Assembly (NCBI GenBank): GCA_007844125.1
Contig: CM017560.1
Location: 259,369-323,368 of the forward strand
Direction of reading: 5' to 3'
Length of the DNA stretch: 64,000 nucleotides
Source of the DNA: Sinonovacula constricta
Lineage: Eukaryota; Mollusca; Bivalvia; Cardiida; Solecurtidae
This document shows positions 12,048 to 22,689 of the stretch, in pieces. Position numbers and translations under genes: made by a program. Positions within the stretch are counted from its first letter, which is position 1. Every line of letters starts with the position of its first letter. The notes below the pieces were generated by a model. The model was not told the DNA's origin. It saw only the letters and a program-made list of their open reading frames with translations, and ran no database searches.

Positions 12048-12537
12048 AGCTGGGTTCCCACTGCCGATCAGATCAACTCGATCATCCCGATCACCCAAAT
12101 TCCCCGATCAGGCCCGACCAAGCTCGACTAAAGGCGTATACACGACTTCTTCTCGACCTCTTGTCGATCACACACGATTCCCACACGATTATTCACGACT
12201 CCTTCACGACGTCAACCCGACCACCTTTCCGATTTCCGCTCGATCATCCCGACCTTTACACGATCCCTACACGATCTCAACTCGACCTACTGGATCTCTG
12301 CTCGATCGGTGTCAGATCTTTCCCCGACCAGATCGTCATGGTCGTACTCGAGTCGTAGAAGGTCGTGAACCGTCGTGTACCAAAACTTTTAGAATAAAAA
12401 CTTCAAACAGTGTTGATCATTATTAAAATAAACAAATTATGCATTATATCCTTCGAAACACTTGACACACAAAATATAAGTCTCATGACAGTTGTTTGTT
12501 CGTATTCGAAGGGAAAGCAAAAACAAAAGCATAGTAC

Positions 12538-12729
12538 CTCTATCTCAGGAGAAGTCGGACGTTCTTCTACTTGCTCTTTTCTGGTTTGCTCGGCAGAAGA
12601 GTCAGTAGGGGGTATAGGCGACTCATTACTCTCTTCCTGGGTGGGTTCCACGATTTCAGGCTGAGGCGCAGCAACTGCACATTTACTCGCATTTGTACTG
12701 CCTATCGGCCTTTTGCCTTTTCTCGGCAT
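12538..12729 (-). CDS. short acidic-tailed ORF inside the Harbinger-like element (first exon?)
   Basis: The ATG at 12729 begins MPRKGKRPIGSTNASKCAVA, a basic AT-hook-like start, followed by a Pro/Glu/Ser-rich acidic tract ending RPTSPEIE at a plausible donor GAG|GTACTA near 12538. It lies between the two CGAYC arrays, with the right arm as its upstream region. It could be the first exon of a transposon accessory protein, a captured host exon, or chance. No second exon was found inside the element. Confidence 0.35.
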
Positions 12730-13150
12730 CTTTAGTTTGTAGTAGAAATGGCTTGGCTGAAGATGTTTTAACAGATATTGGTTTGCTAAAGATGTTATAT
12801 CTTCAGCGTCCAAACAACTTATGAGACACTGGTCAGCACGCTTTTCTTGCTTTAGTCACGTGAGCTCGTGTATGGTCGAACAGTGATCGGGGTTTGATCG
12901 TGTGCGGTCGTGTGTGGTCGTGGAGTAGTCGGGTAGCAGTCTAGATAATCTGGACAAGAGATCGAACAGAGATCTACTTAATCGGGATGCGATCGTATAT
13001 TACTCGAGTAGAAGTCGAGATGATCGGGTACAGATCGGGTTAAAGATGCCAATCCGACCAAACAAGATCGCTACACGATTGTTTCTCGATCAACTCGATC
13101 AATACACGATCGCTTCCCGAGCTCTTCTCGACCGCTTGGCTACACGATCG

Positions 13151-13190
13151 CTACACGAATTTTTTTGACATGTCAAAAAAATTCGGGTAG
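13151..13190. repeat. 40-bp near-perfect palindrome
   Basis: Arms CTACACGAATTTTTTTGACA and the complement of CTACCCGAATTTTTTTGACA, meeting at TGACA|TGTCA: 19 of 20 positions pair and there is no loop. It sits inside the right CGAYC array. Confidence 0.9.
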
Positions 13191-13324
13191 AAAGCCTGAG
13201 CGATGCCGACCAAGGTAGACCCACCCGACCACTCCCGATCAATCATGCCGACCGACCCAGACCAGTACCCGATCGCTTGATCGGGCTTGATCGAGTTGAT
13301 CTGATCGGCAGTGGGAGCCCAGCT

Positions 13325-14370
13325 TTAACCAACATAGGGTCATATAACTATTGGGGTCGAATAGTCGCCTTTATGTTTTCAGCTGGGTTCAAATAGTCAA
13401 GGAGGTGAATTTTCTCCTAGAACAGGTAGGGGTCGAATAATCGTGGTGTTAAATAGTCATATAGCCCATAAGGATCATCCCATAAGTACATCTCTCACCT
13501 AAGTTGAGATTTTGTTCACGTCGCTGGTGTTGCCCATGTTGAGCTGGGACCTGTCTTCTTGCCCTTTGTGCAACTACTGGAACTCTTTTAAGGATTCTTC
13601 TGCTTTCAGCTTCATTATGCTGACCCTATTCATTGTCATATCCTGAAAAAGACAAAATATGGGTCTTGCTTTTTTATTTTACGCTTTTATTACTTCAATG
13701 CATATGTATTTGACTTTCTTTCATTATTCCTTTTATATGTGTGCTTTTTCTATTTAAATTATTTCATGCATACTTTTCTAATTGTGCCAGGTATGGGCAT
13801 CTACATCAACCATTAAGTTATGGCATTGCGACTTTGTAGTAGCACATCATCAAACTGTTTTTTTTTACCTTTCATCTAACCTCTGCTCCAGATCCCATCT
13901 TGACAATGATGCTTGGAGTGTCATCCATCCAGGTGGATGAATCATCACCCACCATATATTCGATGGCGAATTTACAGCTTTTATGCACCTATCAACATAG
14001 TCTGACTGATGATACCTTTAATTCTAAACAGTATGGAATGTTTTCATGTATGTAAAAAGTGGTTACATTTTTGTTGGATGTGAAAAAGGATTGAAGGTTT
14101 TAATAAAATTAATGGTCTTAAGAAGTATTCATGATTATCATGATTTAAAAAAATACCAATGCAGATAAGAAACATTCATTAAAGTATTTATAGTCTGTTG
14201 TTGTTGATTTCTCAGATGAAGACTCTTGTTTGGCTCTGTAAACCTCATATTTTCTCTCTTGGCATGCACAGCAGATATATTGCTTGTCACCATTCTGTAT
14301 ATCAAGTACTTTGACCGTGTACAGGTTCCTGCAGTGCAATCATTATTTAAATATAATTTTGTCTGGTATG
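13325..14370. other. non-coding spacer with AAATAGTC-type words
   Basis: 13340-13460 has four copies of a word like GTCGAATAGTC or TCAAATAGTC, perhaps a fragment of another element. The rest is AT-rich without recognisable content. Confidence 0.4.
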
Positions 14371-17304
14371 TTGTTTGTATTGAGCTTTGTTTCTTTGTCT
14401 GCGTGTATTGCTACCAAAGATACAGTGTACCTGTAATTCGTTTTGAGCTTTGTTACTTTATCTGAGTGTGTTGCTACCAGAGGTCACAGCTGATCTGTAA
14501 TTTGTTTTGATCTTTGTTTCTTTATCTGCCTGTGTTGCTACCAGAGGTCACAATTGATCTGTAATTTGTTTTGAGCCTTGTTACTTTATCTGCATGTATT
14601 GCTACCAGAGGTCACAGTTGATCTGTAATTTGTTTTGAGCCATGTTACTTTATCCGCATGTATTGCCACAAGAGGTCACAGTTGATCTGTAACTTGTTTT
14701 GAGCCTTGTTACTTTATCTGCATGTATTGCTACCAGAGGTCACAGTTGATCTGTAATTTGTTTTGAGCCATGTTACTTTATCTGCATGTATTGCTACCAG
14801 AGGTCACAGTTGATCTGTAATTGTTTTGAGCCATGTTACTTTATCCGCATGTGTTGCCACTAGAGGTCACAGTTGATCTGTAATTTGTTTTGAGCCATGT
14901 TACTTTATCCGCATGTGTTGCCACTAGAGGTCACAGTTGATCTGTAATTGTTTTGAGCCATGTTACTTTATCCGCATGTGTTGCCACTAGAGGTCACAGT
15001 TGATCTGTAATGGTTTTGAGCCATGTTACTTTGTCCGCATGTGTTGCCACTAGAGGTCACAGTTGATCTGTAATTGTTTTGAGCCATGTTACTTTATCCG
15101 CATGTGTTGCCACTAGAGGTCACAGTTGATCTGTAATTGTTTTGAGCCATGTTACTTTATCCGCATGTGTTGCCACTAGAGGTCACAGTTGATCTGTAAT
15201 TGTTTTGAGCCATGTTACTTTATCCGCATGTGTTGCCACTAGAGGTCACAGTTGATCTGTAATTTGTTTTGAGCCATGTTACTTTATCTGCATGTATTGC
15301 TACCAGAGGTCACAGTTGATCTGTAATTGTTTTGAGCCATGTTACTTTATCCGCATGTGTTGCCACTAGAGGTCACAGTTGATCTGTAATTGTTTTGAGC
15401 CATGTTACTTTATCTACATGTGTTGCCACTAGAGGTCACAGTTGATCTGTAATTTGTTTTGAGCCTTGTTACTTTATCTGCATGTATTGCTACCAGAGGT
15501 CACAGTTGATCTGTAATTGTTTTGAGCCATGTTACTTTATCCGCATGTGTTGCCACTAGAGGTCACAGTTGATCTGTAATTTGTTTTGAGCCTTGTTACT
15601 TTATCTGCATGTATTGCTACCAGAGGTCACAGTTGATCTGTAATTGTTTTGAGCCATGTTACTTTATGCGCATGTGTTGCCACTAGAGGTCACAGTTGAT
15701 CTGTAATTTGTTTTGATCTTTGTTTCTTTATCTGCCTGTGTTGCTACCAGAGGTCACAGCTGATCTGTAATTGTTTTGAGCCTTGTTACTTTATCACTAT
15801 GTATTGCTACCAGAGGTCACAGTTGATCTGTAATTGTTTTGAGCCTTGTTACTTTATCACTGTGTATTGCTACCAGAGGTCACAGTTGATCTGTAATTGT
15901 TTTGAGCCATGTTACTTTATCCGCATGTGTTGCCACTAGAGGTCACAGTTGATCTGTAATTGTTTTGAGCCATGTTACTTTATCCGCATGTGTTGCCACT
16001 AGAGGTCACAGTTGATCTGTCTGTAATTGTTTTGAGCCATGTTACTTTATCTGCATGTGTTGCCACTAGAGGTCACAGTTGATCTGTAATTTGTTTTGAT
16101 CTTTGTTTCTTTATCTGCCTGTGTTGCTACCAGAGGTCACAGCTGATCTGTAATTGTTTTGAGCCTTGTTACTTTATCACAATGTATTGCTACCAGAGGT
16201 CACAGTTGATCTGTAATTGTTTTGAGCCTTGTTACTTTATCACTGTGTATTGCTACCAGAGGTCACAGTTGATCTGTAATTGTTTTGAGCCATGTTACTT
16301 TATCCGCATGTGTTGCCACTAGAGGTCACAGTTGATCTGTAATGGTTTTGAGCCATGTTACTTTGTCCGCATGTGTTGCCACTAGAGGTCACAGTTGATC
16401 TGTAATGGTTTTGAGCCATGTTACTTTATCCGCATGTGTTGCCACTAGAGGTCACAGTTGATCTGTCTGTAATTGTTTTGAGCCATGTTACCTTATCTGC
16501 ATGTGTTGCCACTAGAGGTCACAGTTGATCTGTAATGGTTTTGAGCCATGTTACTTTATCCGCATGTGTTGCCACTAGAGGTCACAGTTGATCTGTAATG
16601 GTTTTGAGCCATGTTACTTTATCCGCATGTGTTGCCACTAGAGGTCACAGTTGATCTGTAATGGTTTTGAGCCATGTTACTTTATCCGCATGTGTTGCCA
16701 CTAGAGGTCACAGTTGATCTGTAATTGTTTTGAGCCATGTTACTTTGTCCGCATGTGTTGCCACTAGAGGTCACAGTTGATCTGTCTGTAATTGTTTTGA
16801 GCCATGTTACCTTATCTGCATGTGTTGCCACTAGAGGTCACAGTTGATCTGTAATTGTTTTGAGCCATGTTACTTTGTCCGCATGTGTTGCCACTAGAGG
16901 TCACAGTTGATCTGTAATGGTTTTGAGCCATGTTACTTTGTCCGCATGTGTTGCCACTAGAAGGTCACAGTTGATCTGTCTGTAATTGTTTTGAGCCATG
17001 TTACCTTATCTGCATGTGTTGCCACTAGAGGTCACAGTTGATCTGTCTGTAATTGTTTTGAGCCATGTTACCTTATCTGCATGTGTTGCCACTAGAGGTC
17101 ACAGTTGATCTGTAATTGTTTTGAGCCATGTTACTTTATCCGCATGTGTTGCCACTAGAGGTCACAGTTGATCTGTAATTGTTTTGAACCTTGTTACTTT
17201 ATCAGTGTGTATTGCTACCAGAGGTCACAACTGATCTGTAATTGTTTTGAGCCTTGTTACTTTATCACTGTGTATTGCTACCAGATGTCACAGTTGATCT
17301 GTAA
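14371..17304. repeat. 63-bp tandem satellite, about 46 copies
   Basis: The unit runs TTTTGAGCCATGTTACTTTA, TCCGCATGTGTTGCCACTAG, AGGTCACAGTTGATCTGTAA plus TTG or TTTG (63-64 bp). The left edge is diverged and the middle is homogeneous. Variant blocks recur (TTTGATCTTTGTTTC units at 15711 and 16094, exactly 383 bp or six units apart), as do units with a 4-bp CTGT insertion near 16019, 16461, 16784, 16977 and 17045. Each unit has an AGGTCA word. Confidence 0.97.
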
Positions 17305-17740
17305 CCAAAGTGCACTTTTGAGGCACATATTTATAATATGTACCTTCTTTTCTCTTTTAATATCTTATTTTCCCTGTACATGATGTGGAGGAGTTGTCAA
17401 TTTTCTTTATATCTTAAAATTATCTGCACATAGAAAGACAATATATGTCTACTGAATCGGGTATAAATATTGTTTACATTTGCATACCTATCTTCCTTGC
17501 ATAAAAATCTTCTATTTTCTCTCTAACCTGCCATACTGCTCATTTTTTCTGTGGCAGGGATGCGTGGGGGCTTGTAATCTTTTGGGGGAACAAATTTAAG
17601 TACCGTAATATTTATAAAGCAATATAAAATAATATAAAAAAAATTACTCCTGATTACTTGATGCTAATATGAGCCTACCTCAGGTAAGCAATTAAGGGCC
17701 ATCATGGCCCTCTTGTTTTTTTATAAGTAAATAGTGTTGA
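17305..17740. other. AT-rich spacer
   Basis: Flank of the satellite; nothing recognisable. Confidence 0.4.
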
Positions 17741-17749
17741 AGAAAAAGG

Positions 17750-17830
17750 GGTGCCCGTGGTGTAGTGGTAGGGTCGCCAATTTGTAACTCCTTTTCACTT
17801 CAACTTGGTTTTTAAAAGCAACAGATGTCT
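17750..17830 (+). repeat. possible tRNA-derived SINE fragment
   Basis: GTGCCCGTGGTGTAGTGGTA resembles a tRNA 5' half with a pol III A box (TGGTGTAGTGG). No B box at the right distance, so at best a truncated copy. Confidence 0.3.
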
Positions 17831-17967
17831 TGCTTTATGTAATGGACAGCGATGATCGCGCATTACATAATTTCGGCATTTAAGCTTAGATATGTACAAA
17901 GATTTATACCGAGGTCAAATTGATTCTTGTTTTGACAATTGAAGGCACACTTTTCGTGTGAATTTGT

Positions 17968-18029
17968 GGCCCTGAGAAGGGCCGTTGGCTGGCCCTGAAA
18001 AGGGCCGCTAGTTTGCCCTGAAAAGGACC
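17968..18029 (-). other. three tandem histone-mRNA-type stem-loops
   Basis: On the minus strand: GGTCCTTTTCAGGGCA (18014-18029), GGCCCTTTTCAGGGCC (17991-18006) and GGCCCTTCTCAGGGCC (17968-17983). The last two are perfect 6-bp stems with 4-nt loops UUUC and UCUC, fitting the metazoan histone 3'-end consensus (GG-stem, UYUN loop, CC). The 17968 copy has AAC before and ACAAA after, like real histone ends. No histone coding sequence lies upstream. Confidence 0.7.
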
Positions 18030-18520
18030 GTTGTTTGGATGTCATCTTCTTGTTCATCCATGCTGTTTTATATGCAGCACTTCTTGAACGGCACGAGGCC
18101 TTTATCCATCGACATATTTTGTCTAGTTTGGGCTTTCTCATCTTCCTGGAAGGTGTAAATGTATGCTGGCCCTCTGCATACCAAGTTGCATACATTCCAC
18201 CTTCTCATTTTCTTCACTTGTTGAGACAGGGATTTGTCTATATGCTTTTCTTAAAGCCATGTTGCAACCTTTCTTTACACACCTTGCCTTTCAATGAAAA
18301 GGGAGTTTCATTTTTAATGCACCATGCATGGAAGATTGGTGTCTGGTTTCTAGTTCTAGCTGACATGTCACTAAAAGTACCACTCTCTTTAGCTCTGTCT
18401 TCCTTCTTTCCTCTTATGTAGTGTTTTTGTAATCTTTTTTGCACTTTTTTCTTCTTGCTTCTGTTGTGACAAGAACTGTTGGGGTGTATGAAATTCTCGT
18501 CCTTTCTTTCTTTCACAAGA
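18030..18520 (-). pseudogene. possible eroded transposase C-terminus
   Basis: Minus-strand frames give FKKCCI, a stop, NSMDEQEDD near 18060-18090, which resembles the FKKCGISNAMDGTEDD ending of pogo-type transposases, preceded by basic, lysine-rich open stretches up to about 18520. Frames shift repeatedly. The identification rests on one short motif. The overlapping plus-strand open frame at 18035-18421 has no recognisable character. Confidence 0.35.
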
Positions 18521-20031
18521 ACAACTTAACGCAACAATAATTCTAATAATTATTTCTAAATGCTTCGAGTGTCAGAATAACAATATGAACTTATCTTTAT
18601 AAAATAATCCAACAAACACAAAGATTTCTCCCTCTCTCTGATGAGTTTCTTCCCTTGACCAGTTTGGGTTGTAGAAAATAGGGAAATGGCCACGAGTTCA
18701 AGTGGCTAGTCGGTTTTATATTAGTTAGATTTGTGCGGGGCAGAAATATAATATTCTGAGTCGGTCATTTTCTCTCAGCCAATCAGAGCCAGAAGACTTA
18801 TGTACTGCTTCTATCACGACCTTGTCCATCTTACTGGACTTGACAAATAGTGTCCAAACATGTAAACAAGGGTGTTACTGACGGTGGGGTTATCATTCCT
18901 TATGGCAGTTCTCAGGCCATAATCCCCTAGTTGGATATGTAACACCCGGTTTATTTCCTCTTAATATAGAAAAAGAATAATTGGTCAAGTAATATGACAG
19001 TGTCTCTGGACACATCGTGTCTATGTACTAGGTGTTTCAAAGGTGACTACGACAATGTCCTATTTTTACTAGGTCAGCCAAATTCCTATGTCATATAAAA
19101 TAAATAAATAAAAAACAAAACAAAAAAAACAACAGTTAAATAAGATTTCTAAGTCCTATCATCAAAATAAACCCTGATTATTTCCAACTTAAAGTCAAGT
19201 GACTTTCCCTTTAACTCTTTTCTGAAGTCGAATGACTTCCCCTTAACTGGTAGCTGTCCTTATATGTGAATAGTGTACACTCCACCAGGAAGTTTATAAC
19301 TATGTTAATTCCTATGTATGACAACAAAACAGCATGATATATTTCAACGAAAGATCATATATCAACAAAACAAATTCAATTTTCAAAATCAAAATACAAA
19401 ACAAAGTTTAAATTTATAGTACCCGATCAAAACAAAAATTTAAAATGTGCAAGAGTCATTCCTTTTTTCAAACTCAACATAGTTATCACATGGAATGTCA
19501 CTTCCCATGAGACGTCTATTTCCTCAGGACAGATGGTGTTATATACCAAAGCGAGCCCAGCTAGATGTTCCTCATCCAAGCTTATGCAATCCTCCTTCCA
19601 GGCTTCCTAGGTGTGGACACACATTTCACTGCCGGAATGGTTATTTGCACATGAACCTAAAAACACATCACTTCAGGAGTCCATACCTGTTTTACCATCC
19701 CTAAACCTGTGACCTCAATATGGTCAAACTGACCATTTACATCAACTCGTCATGCCTTATCACGGGTGCTCGTTGTATGAAAATTAAAACAAAACAAAAG
19801 CAGTATGTTTGAAAATATACCCATAACCAAACAAATATGTATGGAAAGTATTCCTATGCATAGATTCCCGTAATATGAAGGAATTAGTGTATTTACATAT
19901 ACACCTAAGGAAATATTCATACAAATGCAGTACAAATTAAGTTATAACAAATTATTTATTCCTAGGTATACAATTTTTAACACTTCTGCTCGACCCATAG
20001 TAGCACAGTCTAGGCTTAATTTAAGGTTTAT
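18521..20031. other. non-coding; possible retroelement flank
   Basis: 1.5 kb without recognisable genes. It may contain the 3' LTR of the retroelement that ends at about 20032, but no matching copy was found upstream of 22400. Confidence 0.35.
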
Positions 20032-22400
20032 TTATGTTTGTGTACAGAGCAACATATTGAACATCTTTTTTCCGTGGTTCCACTTCATTAGTGGAGGTTC
20101 CCAAAATGGGTGCACTAGCTTTTGGGCTAACCACCATAAGTTCAGTAGCTCTACCATGTCTGAAGCCCTCTGAACAAACCCAGCCACTGACTTCCAACGT
20201 TTCTTGATACAATATATGTACAGAGCAATGCCAACTAACAATGACGCAACCAACCCAGCAATAGCAACATAAGTGGGCCAGTGACTATCCATCTCAGGCA
20301 CATTATCTGTCCGCATGAGTTTGTCAATCAGGGAACTCATGGGGAAATATTGCATTTCTTTTAATTTTTTTGGAATTCTAAATCTTCATTTATTGTATTT
20401 TTGTTCTTCATAAGAGTTGCACGGGTCAAGTTCAAAACAGTTAATGGCTTTACTGTTAGCATGTATTAATCTCAGTTGGCGGGTATTTAACATAACAAGT
20501 ACTTTCTGAATTCTATCTATATCAGACTGGCTAGCCGTTCCAAAAACGGTTTTAAGGATTTCTCCCCCGAACCCTTACCATGCTTGTTTTTGTCTAATAA
20601 AGCTTTTTGCAGTTACATGATGTTGCAATGCTATGTATTCGGTATACAGGTGATGAAATTCTAAATTTAGTGTCTGCATAGAGCAAGAGTACAACTCTAG
20701 AAATTTGTAGTCCTCAGTAGGTAAGTATTTATGTTAGTTTGCAACGACTGTTCACCAACATTTAATTCAGATTGTAATTTTTTAAAGAAGTAGTCATACT
20801 GATCAAGATCAAGCACAAAGCTTACAGTCCACGTCGTGTGTGTACAGGAAACTTCGTTAACGGGTAGGAACAGAACATTGTCACAAACCGTCAGTCTGTC
20901 TTATGCATTTGTAACTGTTGTCATGATTAGAAGAAAAGTTATCAACGAATTCGAGGCCTGGTTCATCATTTATGCAATCGTGTAACTGTTGTAACTGATT
21001 TTCCCTGGGCAAGAGATCATGTGATTTCTCTTTGCCTACTGTTGAAATGGCAGTGTAGGGTTTTATGATGGTTTCATGGCAACGTCTTACTAATGAGGCA
21101 ATATGTATGTCGCTTTGCACAGGTATGTATTCCCCGTTGACACGTATGCATTTCAAATTGTAATAGAGACGAACATTGAATTTTTGGAGAAAATTCCTGC
21201 CTAGGATGCAATTTCTGTTGATATCTTACACAACCACAAATCCATGTTTGAGCCTTTGTTTGCCTTAAGTCAAATGTTGTTGAGCAAAAAACATTAAGCA
21301 TGTGACCATTAACTGACTTTAAAACGACATTACATTTGCTTAGTCTTGGCTTATTTGACATTTGATCGTATATGCGCTTGGTTAACAATGAAATTTCTTT
21401 ACCACTGTCAATTAGAGCATGAGCTTTAGTGTTTTTGGAGAATTTTGAAGTTGGATCCTCAGAGTAATCAGTTTTAATGGCCCGTGTATAAACCCCCCCC
21501 CCCCCCCCCCCCCCCTTTTGGCCTGCACTTAGGAGAGTTTTCTAGTTTAAACAATGTTTCAACTTTGGCCAGTTACGCTTGAAGTAATCGTATCCCCACA
21601 TTCCCAACATTGTGGACCTGGTAGGTGTTGTGAGCATGTGTGTGTTTGTGGTTTATGTTCCCTCGTAACCTCACGTATGTTTGCTCTACAATCCCTAGTC
21701 TGGTGGTTTGTGCGACCACATCTGTTACACCTATGTATTTTTCTGGCATGATCGACCTCCATTGGAACATAATGTCTACCCTAATTTCCCTGTGACTGAG
21801 ATCTATGCCCTTGGCTGACACTAACCCTTTTTTCTTAAGTGTTGCTTGGTTAAAGCAACGTTAACCGTGTCTTGAAACGTTTTTGGTTCACTGTGCATAT
21901 CTTTGAATTTTAAATGGTCATGGGCTAGACCATCTATAAATTGGCAAATCAAGACTTATTTATCGAGGTTGTTCCTGCTGGCTCACCTTCAGTTGTTTCG
22001 CGAGACAGCAAGAGTAACCTCTCTACAAAGCTCACCACATTTTCTGTGGGTTGCTGTTTCATTTCCCTTGGTAATCTTAAGGCATGATGGGGATCAATCA
22101 CATCCCCAAATCTTAACCTTAATTCATACTTACGATTGTCATGTGTGCTGTCAGTATTTGTGAATAAGTACCTCTGTACAAAGTCACTCACGGTTCCTTT
22201 GCTTGTTTGAAATATGATGCGCTTTTTGCTACCTCTTTAATCCATAAATAAAATTTCTTAGTGTCTCCTTCAAAAGGAGTGATTGTTTGTATTGCCGCTT
22301 GTGTAGCTAATTTATTATGTAAAGAACTTACTTCATCTGCTAATTGCTGAACTGGTTGTTGTGCTTCATAATGTGTTTCCATTTTCAATAGTTTAGACAA
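20032..22400 (-). pseudogene. LTR-retroelement remnant: gag, protease and env-like parts, RT/integrase missing
   Basis: Minus-strand order, 5' to 3': a gag-like start (ATG 22400, PFEGDTKKFYLWIKE), a frameshifted gag core (about 22190-21950), a CCHC zinc knuckle CNRCGRTNHQTRDC near 21700, a retropepsin-like core LIDSGKEISLL near 21400-21425, then an env-like section (20880-20032) with a hydrophobic span GLVASLLVGIALYIYCIKKR near the end, consistent with a transmembrane anchor. Reverse transcriptase, RNase H and integrase are absent between protease and env, so the element was deleted internally. Frames are interrupted several times, and a run of 23 guanines (minus strand) at 21493-21515 splits gag from protease. 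LTRs were not identified. Ty3-like or Bel/Pao-like affiliation is unresolved. Confidence 0.65.
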
Positions 22401-22689
22401 GTAAATTAAATAAAGTCAGTGGGTCAGTTCTGCAAGAGAGCTCAAGTACATTTAGCAAAGCCACTAACCTTTAAACCTGGTGGTGTCGACTGTTGAAGAA
22501 ATTTGGAGTAGTACTGTTAACTCACACCTTTTGATCCCCTTCACGAATACGTAGACCTAACCCTTATAACAAGAAAATTAAAAGTTAATTATAAAACAAA
22601 ACAACTAACATCTTCTTGTGCATTTTTTATACTAACATTTGCTAGATTGAGTAGAACGGCATAATTAATTACAAATATGTTCGATAATT
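22401..22689. other. spacer
   Basis: Between the two remnants; AT-rich, with no clear primer-binding site on the minus strand. Confidence 0.35.

Larger units (their letters stand above)
12048..13324. mobile_element. Harbinger-like non-autonomous element with phased CGAYC arrays
   Basis: A 1277-bp element. Terminal inverted repeats of 37 bp differ at one base, starting AGCTGGG(T/C)TCCCACTGCC and running to CAACTCGATCA. A TTA duplication flanks it at 12045-12047 and 13325-13327, as expected for PIF/Harbinger (TWA targets). Both arms (12066-12375 and 12840-13310) are filled with CGA(T/C)C words spaced mostly 9-12 bp apart. The centre holds a minus-strand open frame from 12729 (separate entry). 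No DDE transposase is encoded. Superfamily assignment rests on the target duplication and terminal repeats. Confidence 0.8.

Noticed and set aside
14371..17304. A CRISPR-like array
   Set aside because: Units are contiguous 63-bp tandem repeats with no unique spacers, in a eukaryotic genome.
17863..18195. A histone gene upstream of the histone-type hairpins
   Set aside because: None of the three minus-strand frames resembles any core or linker histone.
18035..18421. A 128-codon plus-strand protein
   Set aside because: It overlaps minus-strand transposase-like remnants and has no domain character; it appears to be an antisense shadow.
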